Position numbers and translations under genes: made by a program. Of a DNA stretch of 64,000 nt, positions 18,052 to 26,870 are shown in pieces. Numbering within the stretch: position 1 is the stretch's first letter; each line of letters opens with the position of its first letter. The stretch lies in NCBI GenBank assembly GCA_900757145.1, contig CAAEMT010000033.1, forward strand, positions 14,651-78,650. Reading direction: 5' to 3'. Origin of the DNA: Lachnospiraceae bacterium (GTDB lineage: Bacteria > Bacillota > Clostridia > Lachnospirales > Lachnospiraceae). The notes beneath the pieces are model-generated. The model had not been told where the DNA came from, made no database searches, and saw only the letters and a list, made by a program, of their open reading frames with translations.

Positions 18052-20478
18052 TCAGATCAGCCCATGCGCCTTAAATGCTTCCACAAGCCGCTGCGCCGTC
18101 ATAGGTGCCGCATTCATATGTACTCCCGTCGCATGCAGGATCGCGTTGCGAAGCGCCGGCGCAACGGGGATCGCAGGCGGCTCTCCGAGAGACTTATTTC
18201 CGTAAGGTCCCGTCGGGTCTTCAAGCTGAACGAATTCTGCTTCAAGATCCGGCACATCCATTGCTGTAGGTATCTTGTAATCCAGTAGATTTGCATTGCG
18301 CACGCGCCCCGTCTTTTCATCAACAAGCATCTCCTCAGAAAGTCCGAAGCCAAGTCCCATGCTCATGCCGCCGTGTACCTGTCCTGCCGCCAGATCGGGA
18401 TTGATCAGAATACCGGAATCATGCACATTGATCAGCCGCTTAACGTGTACGAGTCCAAGCGGCATATCCACTTCCACCTCTGCAAAGCAGCAGCCTGATG
18501 AAAACGTATTGTCCTTACAGTGATTCGTCACTTCTGCCGTGATATGCTGCGACCGGTCGAGCGAGTATACAGACGTTTCCGCCACGACCGCTACGTCAAA
18601 CAATTCCGGCGCGCCGCCGCTTACGACCACCTTACTGTCTATGATGTCAAGCATTTCCTCCTTCACGCTCTCTTTGGGCGTAAGTCCGAGAACTTCCCGC
18701 ACTGCAAAGAGCGCGTCTTTTACCTGTTCTGCATAAACCGTCTTTGCAAGATCCTCCTCGGCGTGATTGAGCATATACGCCGCATATTCCAGAATACGCG
18801 CGCGGAAAAGCTCGCCGCACTTGCGGCACGCCATACCGGAGACGTACGTCTGTCTGGAAGCGTATGCGCCTGTATCAAACGGAGTCGTATCGGTATCCTG
18901 TGTCGATACTGCGTATATTTTATCGAGGGAAATCCCTGTCGTCTCGGACGCCATCTGCGAAAATACGGTGTCCGCCCCCTGACCGATCTCCGTCGCCCCC
19001 ATACAAAGCTGCATCGAACCGTCCTGATTGAGTACCATCCTCACGGAAGCCGTCTCAAGTGAGATCGGATGAACGCCCGTCTTATAACAGAAAATAGACA
19101 TGCCCACGCCGCGCCGCACAGGTCCCGTCTGGTTTGCGTACGCTTTGCGCTTTTCATCCCAGCCGATTTTTTTACGTCCTGCCTCAATACATTTTTGCAG
19201 ACCGTAGGAGTGGAATGTGATCCCATTCGCCGGATCTACAAATCCTTCGCGCATACAGTTCTTCAGGCGAAAATCGCAAGGATCCATTCCGATTTTTTCC
19301 GCCAGATCATCCGTCAGACATTCCGTAAACCACGCCGCCTGCGGTATTCCGTAAGCGCGCATGGCGCCCGCTGTCGGAGACGAGGTATAGACAGTACGGC
19401 AGTCCACCTCACAGCCAAGCGTATCATGATAGAGATCTTTAAATACATTGCCGCAGTTGGCACAGATTGCATGGCCGTGCGATGCATATCCGCCGTTATT
19501 CGCGTATGCATCGAGCCTTCGTGCAAGAAGTGTGCCGTCCTTTGCGGCGACGCCGCGGCAGCGCCCTAGGATCGCATGACGTGTCCTCGTTGCGTAAATC
19601 GTCTCCTCACGGCTTATCTCAAGACGCACCGGATGACCTCCCACCGCCATTGTCAAAAACGCATTCAGCGGCTCATACAGCACATCCTGTTTATTTCCAA
19701 AACCGCCTCCGATATACGGCTTGATAATGCGCACCTTTCCTATATCAATACCGAGCGCCTGCGCCGTACACCGGCGGACGATATGCGGTATCTGCGTTGA
19801 GGATGTTACTGTCACCTTTCCGTTCACATCGACAAACGCCCAGGAGACAGGGAGCTCCAGATGACAGTGTGAAATACGAGGCGTGTCGTAATCCTCCTCC
19901 ACATAGACAAGATTTTCCTCCCCGTACACTTCCTTTGCCCTGCGCAGCCCTTCTTCAAACGTAAAATCTGCCTCGCCCATCGTCATATGAGAGTGGACGA
20001 TCACATTGTCGCTGCGAAGATCAGGATGCAGCGGCGTTACTCCTTCTGCAAGCGCTGCCGGCACTGTCACGATCGGCTCATATTCTTCATACTCTGCCTT
20101 TACAAGACGCGCCGCTCTTGCTGCGGCCACCTCGTCCTTTGCTATTACAGCCGCGATATCATCCCCGTATATCCGTACTCTGCGATTCAGGAGTCTGCGG
20201 TCGCAGATATCCTGATGCTTTGCTTCTACGCTCCACGGATGCCCCGCCGTCGGAAACTGGCAGTCCGGGACGTCAAAACAAGTAACGATCTTTATGACTC
20301 CGGGAACCTTCAGCGCTTCTTCTAGATCAAAGCTCTTCACGACTCCGTTCGCTATTTTGGCATGTACCACCTTGCCGTGGTAAATATCCGCAGGCTCCAG
20401 ATCTGCGGTATATTTTGCCTCGCCTGTCACTTTTCCGCGGGCATCCACCCGTCGTACCTCTTTTCCTACTACACGCAT
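18052..20478 (-). CDS. xdhA: Xanthine dehydrogenase molybdopterin-binding subunit (XdhA type)
   Basis: Catalytic subunit, 808 residues. After the small N-terminal a/b hammerhead domain (RVDARGKVTGEAKYTADLEP), the molybdopterin-binding motifs follow: PYIGGGFGNKQD near 255 and GAMRAYGIPQ near 370. The active-site region MGATEIGQGADTV is near 500, and the C-terminal GGMSMGLGFGLSEE plus GNKSLGEPPAIPVAPA near 770 holds the catalytic glutamate (SLGEPP). The start is ATG 20478: GGAGGAGG lies 7 nt upstream and the product begins MRVVGKEV. The ATG at 20541 would add 21 atypical residues. Heads the xdhABC block within the guanine deaminase unit. Confidence 0.94.
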   Translation of the reverse strand: MRVVGKEVRRVDARGKVTGEAKYTADLEPADIYHGKVVHAKIANGVVKSFDLEEALKVPGVIKIVTCFDVPDCQFPTAGHPWSVEAKHQDICDRRLLNRRVRIYGDDIAAVIAKDEVAAARAARLVKAEYEEYEPIVTVPAALAEGVTPLHPDLRSDNVIVHSHMTMGEADFTFEEGLRRAKEVYGEENLVYVEEDYDTPRISHCHLELPVSWAFVDVNGKVTVTSSTQIPHIVRRCTAQALGIDIGKVRIIKPYIGGGFGNKQDVLYEPLNAFLTMAVGGHPVRLEISREETIYATRTRHAILGRCRGVAAKDGTLLARRLDAYANNGGYASHGHAICANCGNVFKDLYHDTLGCEVDCRTVYTSSPTAGAMRAYGIPQAAWFTECLTDDLAEKIGMDPCDFRLKNCMREGFVDPANGITFHSYGLQKCIEAGRKKIGWDEKRKAYANQTGPVRRGVGMSIFCYKTGVHPISLETASVRMVLNQDGSMQLCMGATEIGQGADTVFSQMASETTGISLDKIYAVSTQDTDTTPFDTGAYASRQTYVSGMACRKCGELFRARILEYAAYMLNHAEEDLAKTVYAEQVKDALFAVREVLGLTPKESVKEEMLDIIDSKVVVSGGAPELFDVAVVAETSVYSLDRSQHITAEVTNHCKDNTFSSGCCFAEVEVDMPLGLVHVKRLINVHDSGILINPDLAAGQVHGGMSMGLGFGLSEEMLVDEKTGRVRNANLLDYKIPTAMDVPDLEAEFVQLEDPTGPYGNKSLGEPPAIPVAPALRNAILHATGVHMNAAPMTAQRLVEAFKAHGLI

Positions 20479-20553
20479 GATCCATCCTCCTCCATATTTT
20501 TCTTTGCAAAAGAAGGTGCTGCAAAATACATCTGCCAACACCCCCTCTCTACC

Positions 20554-20588
20554 GTTCGGAGACCGCGGACTAAAATCCGGCTCCGAAC
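20554..20588 (-). other. Hairpin between purine permease and xdhA
   Basis: GTTCGGAG (minus strand 20588-20581) pairs with CTCCGAAC (20561-20554), with an inner CCGG/CCGCGG partial pairing and the loop ATTTTAGT. No U run follows. A second hairpin, GGTGTTG/CAGCACC (minus strand 20542-20513), lies just downstream and before the xdhA ribosome site. It resembles the hairpin at 1308-1355. Possible partial terminator, RNA stabiliser or a regulatory structure; function unknown. Confidence 0.5.
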
Positions 20589-20608
20589 CTTATTCTATTG
20601 CGTTTTTA

Positions 20609-21982
20609 TTACAGGAATATATACTTGGCGACAAACAAGACCGCAAGCACATACATCAGCGCGCTGATCTTCTTCTCCTTTGCTCTTCCTGTAACTACAT
20701 TGATCACCACATATGCGATAACGCCCATAGCGATACCTTCTGAAATACTGTACATAAACGGCATTGCGATGATCGTGATATATGCCGGAATCGCCTCTGT
20801 AAAATCTCCGAAGTTGATCTTCGTGATAGAAGTGATCATCAAAAATCCTACTACTACGAGAGCCGGAGCCGTTGCAAACGATGGGATCGCAAGGAAGATC
20901 GGTGAGAGGAACAAGGACAGTCCGAACAGGATCGCTGCTACGACTGCCGTCAGACCTGTACGTCCGCCTTCCGCCACGCCCGATGCGCTCTCTACGAAAG
21001 TCGTCGTTGTGGAAGTACCGAGCACCGCTCCTACAGAAGTACCGACTGCGTCTGATAAAAGAGCGCCGCGGATGCGCGGAAGCCGTCCGTTTTTATCGAG
21101 CATATCTGCCTTGGACGCTACGCCGATCAGCGTTCCGAGCGTATCAAACATATCCACAAACAGGAACGCAAACATGATAATAAAGAAATCCAGACTCAAA
21201 AGCCCCTTAAAATCCATCTTCATAAACGTCGGAGCCAGACTCGGTACGCTGATGCCGCCTGAAAAATCAGGAAGCAGGCTGTACATGCCGATCTCCGGAT
21301 TGACCTTATAAAGCCCTGTGAGCTGACAGATAATACCAAGTCCCCATGTGATCAGTATGCCCCACAGGATATTTCCCTTTACGCCCTTTACAACGAGTAT
21401 TCCCGTGATCAAAATACCGATAAGCGCAAGCAAAACAGTAATCCCCTCGCTGTTAAACAAGCCGTTTTTCACAGAATTTTTAAAGGAATAAACGCCTACA
21501 AGCGTCGCGCTGTCAACGACAATCTTTGCATTCTGAAGTCCGATAAACGCAATGAAAAGACCGATACCTACCGATACCGCATGCTTTAAATTCATCGGGA
21601 TCGCATTAAAAATAGCTTCGCGCACATTTGTCAAAGACAGCAGGATAAATACAATACCTTCTACGAATACTGCCGCCAGAGCCGTCTGCCATGAATATCC
21701 CATCTGCAAAACGACCGTATATGCAAAGTAAGCGTTCAAGCCCATGCCGGGCGCCAGTACGAACGGGTAATTCGACAAAAGCGCCATCAGAAGCGTAGCG
21801 ATCAGGGACGCCAGAGCCGTCGCGGTAAATACTGCTCCGCTGTCCATACCCGCAGCGCTTAAAATGTTTGGATTGACTGCCAGTATGTATGCCATCGTCA
21901 TAAAAGTGGTGATACCGGCGATCACTTCTGTTTTCACATCAGTATGATTTTCTTTCAGGTGAAATAACTTCTCAAGATTCAT
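20609..21982 (-). CDS. NCS2 family purine permease (AzgA/PbuG type)
   Basis: Integral membrane transporter for hypoxanthine, guanine and/or adenine, 457 residues and about 12-14 transmembrane segments. Family signatures: the start LFHLKENHTDVKTEVIAGI then TTFMTMAYILAVNP, APGMGLNAYFAYTVV near 85, and AFLFVDMFDTLGTLIGVA near 265-285 (the NCS2 helix 8 region). GTSTTTTFVESASGVAEGGR near 320 carries the substrate-contacting residues in AzgA proteins. ATG 21982 is preferred over 22003 because GGAGG lies 7 nt before it. Placed between adenine deaminase and xdhA, it would bring in the bases the operon degrades. Confidence 0.93.
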   Translation of the reverse strand: MNLEKLFHLKENHTDVKTEVIAGITTFMTMAYILAVNPNILSAAGMDSGAVFTATALASLIATLLMALLSNYPFVLAPGMGLNAYFAYTVVLQMGYSWQTALAAVFVEGIVFILLSLTNVREAIFNAIPMNLKHAVSVGIGLFIAFIGLQNAKIVVDSATLVGVYSFKNSVKNGLFNSEGITVLLALIGILITGILVVKGVKGNILWGILITWGLGIICQLTGLYKVNPEIGMYSLLPDFSGGISVPSLAPTFMKMDFKGLLSLDFFIIMFAFLFVDMFDTLGTLIGVASKADMLDKNGRLPRIRGALLSDAVGTSVGAVLGTSTTTTFVESASGVAEGGRTGLTAVVAAILFGLSLFLSPIFLAIPSFATAPALVVVGFLMITSITKINFGDFTEAIPAYITIIAMPFMYSISEGIAMGVIAYVVINVVTGRAKEKKISALMYVLAVLFVAKYIFL

Positions 21983-22126
21983 ACGATTCCCTCCATTCTG
22001 CATTTCCCTTTTCTATTATTTTCTTTCTATATACTTTCTTTATACTTTCTTTCTATTATATTTCCCGCACAGACGCTGCTCACCTGTCTGTCGGTCTTTT
22101 CCTCATGTCGTTCCTGCAGACACTTT

Positions 22127-23887
22127 TTACTGCGCAGTTGCTTCCGTATCGAAAAATACCTCCAGACGTTCCTGTTTTTCCGTATCGACCAATCCGCACG
22201 TATTCAGCCGTACTTGGGGAATCACGGGAAGACTGACGAAAGCCAAAGTCATAAACGGATCGATCCCCTGCGCCACGCCAAGCTCTCTGGCGGTCGCTTT
22301 CAAGCGCTCCAGTTTTTCATCTACGGCTTCGGCATCCTCGTCCGTCATAAGACCTCCGATCGGAAGCGGCAATATGCCGAGCACCTGTCCGTCTGCCGCC
22401 ACAGCGATACCTCCTCCGGCGCGCCTTACTGCCTCCGCCGCCAGAGCCATATCCGCATCATTCACACCTGCAACGATCAGATTGTGCGAATCATGCGCCA
22501 CGCTCGTCGCTGCCGCGCCGCGCTTTAAGCCGTAGCCCTGCAAAAATCCGATTCCTCTGTGCCCCGTATGATGATGCCGCTCCAAAACTGCAAGCTTAAC
22601 AATGTCCATTTTCGGATTTACCCCTGTCGGAAATCCATGTACCTCCTGCCGTTCTACGCTCCAAAGCCTCGTCAGAAGCTCTCCCGCAGTCAGGCAGATC
22701 ACTCTCTGGAATCTGCCCTCCCCATCTATTCGGAAATCTTCCTCCCGCACAGGAGCCATATGGAACGAATGGAAGACTCTGTCATATGCGCAGTTTGTAT
22801 TATAATTGCGCTTTTGTACCTTTCCATCCTTCGCCACAAGCACGCCTGCTTTGTATACCTGTTTTACCGTAACCTGCTCAAGATCTGAAAGGATCACAAG
22901 ATCTGCCCTGTATCCTGGCGCTACAGCTCCGTTCTTGGAAAGCCCGAAATACTGTGCGGGATAGAAGCTTCCCATCAGGATCGCTGTCACAGGATCTGCG
23001 CCTAACCGGATCGCCTTTCGTATGATCCCGTCGATATGTCCCGTCTGCTTCAGATCGCCGGAATGCTTATCGTCCGTCACGAACATACACCGCTGTGCAT
23101 ACGGCTCCTGACATACCTGTATCAGCGCCTCTAAATTTCTCGCGGCAGTTCCTTCCCGAACCATGATCCACTGACCGCACCGAAGCTTCTCAAGTGCTTC
23201 TTCAAAATCCGAGCATTCATGGTCTGACTGCACTCCGGCGGCTGCGTAGGCGCATAACTCTCTGCCCGAAAGCCCCGGCGCATGACCGTCAATAAGCTTT
23301 TGTTCCTTCTTTGCATCAAGCAGCTTGCGAAGAATACTCTCATCTGCCCGAACCGTCCCGTAGGAATTCATCATCTCCGCAAGTCCGAACACTCTTGGAT
23401 GGCTGTAATACGGCTTAAGCTCATCCGCTTCCAGCACAGCACCGGATTCCTCAAGCGCTGCCGCAGGTACGCACGAGGGGAGCATAAAATACACATCAAG
23501 CTCCAGATCCTCCGTCACATTCAGCATATAATCGATTCCCTGCGTTCCGGCTACATTCGCGATCTCATGCGGATCTGTCACCACGGCAGTCGTACCGTGA
23601 GGAAGCACCGCCGCCTCAAAAGCTGCCGGCGAGATCATAGAGCTTTCCAGATGGATATGACCGTCTATAAAGGACGGACAGACCACCATTCCGTCAAGTT
23701 CTATCTCCTCTTCCCCTTCATAGGAACCGATGCCGGCTATATAGCCGTCTGCGATCGCCACATCGCCATGCGTAAGCTCTTTCGTAAAAACGTTTAATAT
23801 CCGTCCGCCTTTTAGCACAAGAGGCGCCTTTTTCGCTCCCGATGCAACAAGTATCCGTTCTCTTAGTCTGTCTCTTTCACACACCAC
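22127..23887 (-). CDS. ade: Adenine deaminase
   Basis: Hydrolyses adenine to hypoxanthine and ammonia. The open frame extends to ATG 23965, but that start overlaps guaD by 53 nt. The start GTG 23887 (586 residues) matches family length and follows GGAGGAGG by 14 nt; GTG 23884 is an alternative. Motifs: VCPSFIDGHIHLESS (binuclear metal site, near 55-70), VTDPHEIANVAGTQG near 90, HAPGLSGRELCAY near 195, SDHECSDFEEALEKLR near 215 and the C-terminal VAHDSHNLIVAGVND near 490. It feeds hypoxanthine to xanthine dehydrogenase encoded downstream. Confidence 0.92.
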   Translation of the reverse strand: MVCERDRLRERILVASGAKKAPLVLKGGRILNVFTKELTHGDVAIADGYIAGIGSYEGEEEIELDGMVVCPSFIDGHIHLESSMISPAAFEAAVLPHGTTAVVTDPHEIANVAGTQGIDYMLNVTEDLELDVYFMLPSCVPAAALEESGAVLEADELKPYYSHPRVFGLAEMMNSYGTVRADESILRKLLDAKKEQKLIDGHAPGLSGRELCAYAAAGVQSDHECSDFEEALEKLRCGQWIMVREGTAARNLEALIQVCQEPYAQRCMFVTDDKHSGDLKQTGHIDGIIRKAIRLGADPVTAILMGSFYPAQYFGLSKNGAVAPGYRADLVILSDLEQVTVKQVYKAGVLVAKDGKVQKRNYNTNCAYDRVFHSFHMAPVREEDFRIDGEGRFQRVICLTAGELLTRLWSVERQEVHGFPTGVNPKMDIVKLAVLERHHHTGHRGIGFLQGYGLKRGAAATSVAHDSHNLIVAGVNDADMALAAEAVRRAGGGIAVAADGQVLGILPLPIGGLMTDEDAEAVDEKLERLKATARELGVAQGIDPFMTLAFVSLPVIPQVRLNTCGLVDTEKQERLEVFFDTEATAQ

Positions 23888-23912
23888 TTTCCATATAGAT
23901 ACCTCCTCCGTC

Positions 23913-25190
23913 CTAAAGCATGATTTCCTCTCCTGCTGCAAATTTAGCTGCGATCTGTCTGTCATCTGACAGATAAACGATCCGCTCTAAGCGCTGCCGC
24001 ACACTTAGCTCCATCGGAGTCCGAAGGGCGCTGTCATCCAGAACAAGCGCGTCAAACTCATACCCTTGCTCAAAGCTGCCCACCGCTCCGAAAAAGCTGC
24101 CGCCGCCCTTTGTAGCCATATAAAACGCTTCCTCCAGTGTAAGCGGCTTCTTTGTATCATCAACAAGCCGCCAGTACATCTTAGAAGCCTGTATCGCATC
24201 CGCCATCACGCGGAATATCGAATCACTGCTTCCTCCTGATACGTCGCTTCCCAAACCGACGCGAAGTCCCTCATCGAGAAACGACCTCACCGGAGCGATA
24301 CCGGACGCCAGATTTTCGTTAGAAAACGGGCAATGTGCGATCCATACCCCTCTCTCCTTCATCAGACATCGCTCCTCTTCTCCAGAGTAGACGCAGTGCG
24401 CCATGATCGTCCTGCACTCCTCGCCGCCGAACAGTCCGAAATGATCATATGCTTCTCCATAGTATTCTGACCACGGGCACAAATCCTTAACCCATGCAAT
24501 TTCTCCCAGATTTTCCGATAAATGGGACTGAATCGGAAGTCCGGTACTCTTTTGTAGGCGGGAAAGACGCTCCATCAGCTCATCCGAACAGCTCGGTATA
24601 AACCTCGGCGTCAGTATGGGCTTTACATGCTTAAATTTTCCGTCCGTCTCCAAAATCCACTCCCGCGTTGCCACCTCCGATGCTTCCGCACTTTCTTCAC
24701 GCAGAATATCGGGACTGTTGCGGTCCATATTTACCTTACCGACCATCGCCCGCACGCCTGTTTTATCAAGCAGCTCCATAAGAAGCTTCGTCGCAGGCAC
24801 ATGGAGCGAGGAAAAAATGCACGCCCGCGTAGTGGCACCCTTTTTGAGATTTTCAGCAAAAATGGAATAACCTTTTTTTGCATACTCCAGATCGGCATAC
24901 TTTGCTTCCTCAGGAAATACCTGCCGCTCAAGCCACTGCAAAAGCTCCATATCCATTCCCATCCCGCAAAAGCCGTACTGCGGCGCATGCATATGTAGAT
25001 CTACAAGCCCCGGTATGATCAGACAGTTTCCGTAATCTCTTACCCACGCCTCCTCCCAGTCTTTCGGAAGTCTCTTTACAATACCTGCGCACCGTCCTTC
25101 TTCACATAAGAGATAGCTGCTTTCATGTATCTGCAGCCGGTCCGTTTTCGCACTGTAACAGATATGTCCCTTTAGTGCAAACCGTTTCAT
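23913..25190 (-). CDS. guaD: Guanine deaminase
   Basis: Hydrolyses guanine to xanthine and ammonia. 425 residues from ATG 25190, which has AAGGAGGAAGGG upstream; the earlier in-frame ATG 25268 lies inside the riboswitch terminator and is rejected. Motifs: IPGLVDLHMHAPQYGF (zinc ligands, near 60-75), IQSHLSENLGEI near 210, MAHCVYSG near 250 and VGLGSDVSGGSSDSIF near 305-320. First gene of the leftward purine unit guaD-ade-permease-xdhABC. The leader carries the variant purine riboswitch, so expression should respond to a purine base. Confidence 0.95.
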   Translation of the reverse strand: MKRFALKGHICYSAKTDRLQIHESSYLLCEEGRCAGIVKRLPKDWEEAWVRDYGNCLIIPGLVDLHMHAPQYGFCGMGMDMELLQWLERQVFPEEAKYADLEYAKKGYSIFAENLKKGATTRACIFSSLHVPATKLLMELLDKTGVRAMVGKVNMDRNSPDILREESAEASEVATREWILETDGKFKHVKPILTPRFIPSCSDELMERLSRLQKSTGLPIQSHLSENLGEIAWVKDLCPWSEYYGEAYDHFGLFGGEECRTIMAHCVYSGEEERCLMKERGVWIAHCPFSNENLASGIAPVRSFLDEGLRVGLGSDVSGGSSDSIFRVMADAIQASKMYWRLVDDTKKPLTLEEAFYMATKGGGSFFGAVGSFEQGYEFDALVLDDSALRTPMELSVRQRLERIVYLSDDRQIAAKFAAGEEIML

Positions 25191-25247
25191 CCCTTCCTCC
25201 TTCCCGCCGCCTGTAAAAATGAGGTTCGGACATATATTTCTGTGAAG

Positions 25248-25327
25248 AAAAAAACTACCGCAAAACATCTATCATTTCCACAGACAACATCAGTGTGAAA
25301 ACTTATAGACAACTATTTACGGTAGTT
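25248..25327 (-). terminator. Riboswitch-controlled terminator before guaD
   Basis: Minus strand AACTACCGTAAA (25327-25316, the 5' half and loop of aptamer P3/L3) pairs with TTTGCGGTAGTT (25264-25253): 12 pairs, one G-U, followed by a run of seven T (25254-25248). Because the same bases are needed for P3, aptamer folding and terminator are mutually exclusive. Ligand binding should therefore prevent termination. Confidence 0.75.
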
Positions 25328-25367
25328 GGTAGAGACACTCAACCAATCTTGAGTATATATAAGTTTT
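25298..25367 (-). promoter_or_regulatory. Variant guanine-class purine riboswitch aptamer
   Basis: Minus strand three-way junction: P1 AAACTTATA/TATAAGTTT; P2 ACTCAA/TTGAGT with loop GATTGG; J2/3 TCTCTACC; P3 CAACTA/TAGTTG with loop CCGTAAA; J3/1 TCTAT. L3 and the CUACC core are canonical, and the C at 25308 takes the place of C74, which in known members selects guanine-like ligands over adenine. Differences from the xpt aptamer by hand alignment: L2 is one base shorter, U48 is C and A73 is U. Variants of this class with altered pockets are known to sense xanthine or 2'-deoxyguanosine, so the ligand should not be assumed to be guanine. Its target, guanine deaminase, fits an ON switch. Confidence 0.85.
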
Positions 25368-25412
25368 TGTTTATATTAGCCAAAATATCTTTTTATTTTT
25401 CTTGTATTTTAT

Positions 25413-25441
25413 ACAATATCATAGTTTTCTTTTACTGTCAA
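25413..25441 (-). promoter_or_regulatory. Promoter for the riboswitch-guaD unit
   Basis: Minus strand -35 TTGACA (25441-25436, consensus), 17-nt spacer, -10 TATTGT (25418-25413). A TATAAA a few bases further is a possible alternative -10. Transcription would start about 40 nt before the aptamer and give a leader of about 215 nt before guaD. Confidence 0.65.
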
Positions 25442-25473
25442 GCATATTTACAAAAATACAGTCCAACAAGAGA

Positions 25474-26586
25474 TCAGATTTCCTCAAGCATCTTCTGCAA
25501 TTTAGCCATATACTCAGGTACTGCAAATTTCTGCGGACAGTGCTGTGTACATGAGCCGCAGCCGATACATGCAGACGGCTGTTTTTCTTCCGGAATATTC
25601 TTCAATTCACGGATCCGCCATGCGCCGCCCATCTTTGCCTTATTGTACTGACCAAGCAAAAACGGAATATCAAGTCCTGCCGGACAGTCCGTACAGCAGT
25701 ACCGACATCCCGTACATGCGACGGAGATCGAAGCATACTGAGCCCGCGCCGCCTTTTCTATCGTCTCATTTTCCTCTTTTGTAAGCGCGTCTGCCTGTGA
25801 AAATGTAGCGATATTATCCTCGACCTGCTCCTCTGCCGACATGCCGCTTAAGACTACCTGTACCTGATCGAGCGCCATCACCCACCGAAACGCCCACGAT
25901 GCAGCAGAAGCCTCAGATGCCAGAACGCTTAATTCCTTTGCCGCCTCGCCTGCCGGATCAGCCAGAAGCCCTCCATGCGCCGGTTCCATAACCATCACGG
26001 GAATATCCGCCTCCTGCAGGATCTCATACAGCTCCTTCGCGTCTCCACAGTACCAGTCATAATAATTAAGCTGTATCTGCACAAAATCCCACGCATAGAG
26101 CTTCAGAAGCCTGCGCAGCGTCTGTGCGCTTCCGTGAAACGAAAATCCCAGATACCGGATCGATCCCTCTGCCTTTTTCTTATCAAAATATTCGATACAA
26201 CCGTTTGTTATCACCTCATCCACAAAATGATCCTGAAGTCCGTGCAGCAGATAAAAATCGATGTGATCCATATTCAGACGGCAAAGCTGCTCCTCGAATT
26301 GCTTTCTGTAATCCGGCTCCGCCTGAAAATTATACTTATCCGCCACATAAAACGTATCTCTCGGATACTTTGCAAGGGCTTTTCCCAGAAATTCCTCCGC
26401 CTTTCCTCCATGATAAATATAAGCCGTGTCATAGTAATTGACGCCGCCCTCCATACAGCGGTCGATCAGCCTCTGCGCCCTCTCAACATTGATACGCGCA
26501 TTCTCCTGCTCCAATACCGGCAGGCGCATCACGCCCATGCCAAGGCGTGATAAGCGTATGTTATCTTTGTAGCTTTTGTACTGCAT
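25474..26586 (-). CDS. Aldo/keto reductase with C-terminal ferredoxin domain
   Basis: 370 residues. Residues 1-270 are an aldo/keto reductase barrel: LSRLGMGVMRLP, YYDTAYIYHGGKAEEFLGKA with the catalytic D/Y, VADKYN (lysine) and DFYLLHGLQ (histidine). Residues 285-370 carry two 4Fe-4S motifs, CTGCRYCCTDCPAGLDIP and CIGCGSCTQHCPQ. Such fused reductases are common in Clostridia and probably link a carbonyl reduction to ferredoxin; the substrate is unknown. GGGGG lies before the ATG. It is on the same strand as guaD but 284 nt away, and the guaD promoter lies just after its stop, so it is likely separate. Confidence 0.9.
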   Translation of the reverse strand: MQYKSYKDNIRLSRLGMGVMRLPVLEQENARINVERAQRLIDRCMEGGVNYYDTAYIYHGGKAEEFLGKALAKYPRDTFYVADKYNFQAEPDYRKQFEEQLCRLNMDHIDFYLLHGLQDHFVDEVITNGCIEYFDKKKAEGSIRYLGFSFHGSAQTLRRLLKLYAWDFVQIQLNYYDWYCGDAKELYEILQEADIPVMVMEPAHGGLLADPAGEAAKELSVLASEASAASWAFRWVMALDQVQVVLSGMSAEEQVEDNIATFSQADALTKEENETIEKAARAQYASISVACTGCRYCCTDCPAGLDIPFLLGQYNKAKMGGAWRIRELKNIPEEKQPSACIGCGSCTQHCPQKFAVPEYMAKLQKMLEEI

Positions 26587-26803
26587 ATGTGTTCCCCCTT
26601 TAAATGATTTCTGTAAGATTCGATGCTATATGATTCCTTTGCCTTCCATAATTATCTTTCGATATTCCTATTATACTAATCCCCTATTCTCTCTACAACT
26701 TTTGTTTTCCTATTATTGTTGCGAATGTGAATTATGAAACCGGAAGTTATCTTAATGCTTTTTCTTTATGAACATAGAAATCAGCATCGCTGCGCCTCCT
26801 AAG

Positions 26804-26843
26804 AAAAAATCACAGCCTCTCTTTTTTAAGACAAGCTGTGATT
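26804..26843 (-). terminator. Terminator after the thiol-redox operon
   Basis: Minus strand AATCACAGC (26843-26835) pairs with GCTGTGATT (26816-26808), nine perfect pairs, followed by TTTTTT. It lies about 28 nt after the tlpA stop codon. The rest of the gap up to the aldo/keto reductase (26587-26803) holds no gene that I can support. Confidence 0.85.
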
Positions 26844-26870
26844 CTTCTCCAAAATAGCTTCTATTATTGT

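Noticed and set aside
20479..20541. Upstream ATG of xdhA adding 21 residues
   Set aside because: It lies in the hairpin spacer; the downstream ATG has GGAGGAGG and matches the family start.
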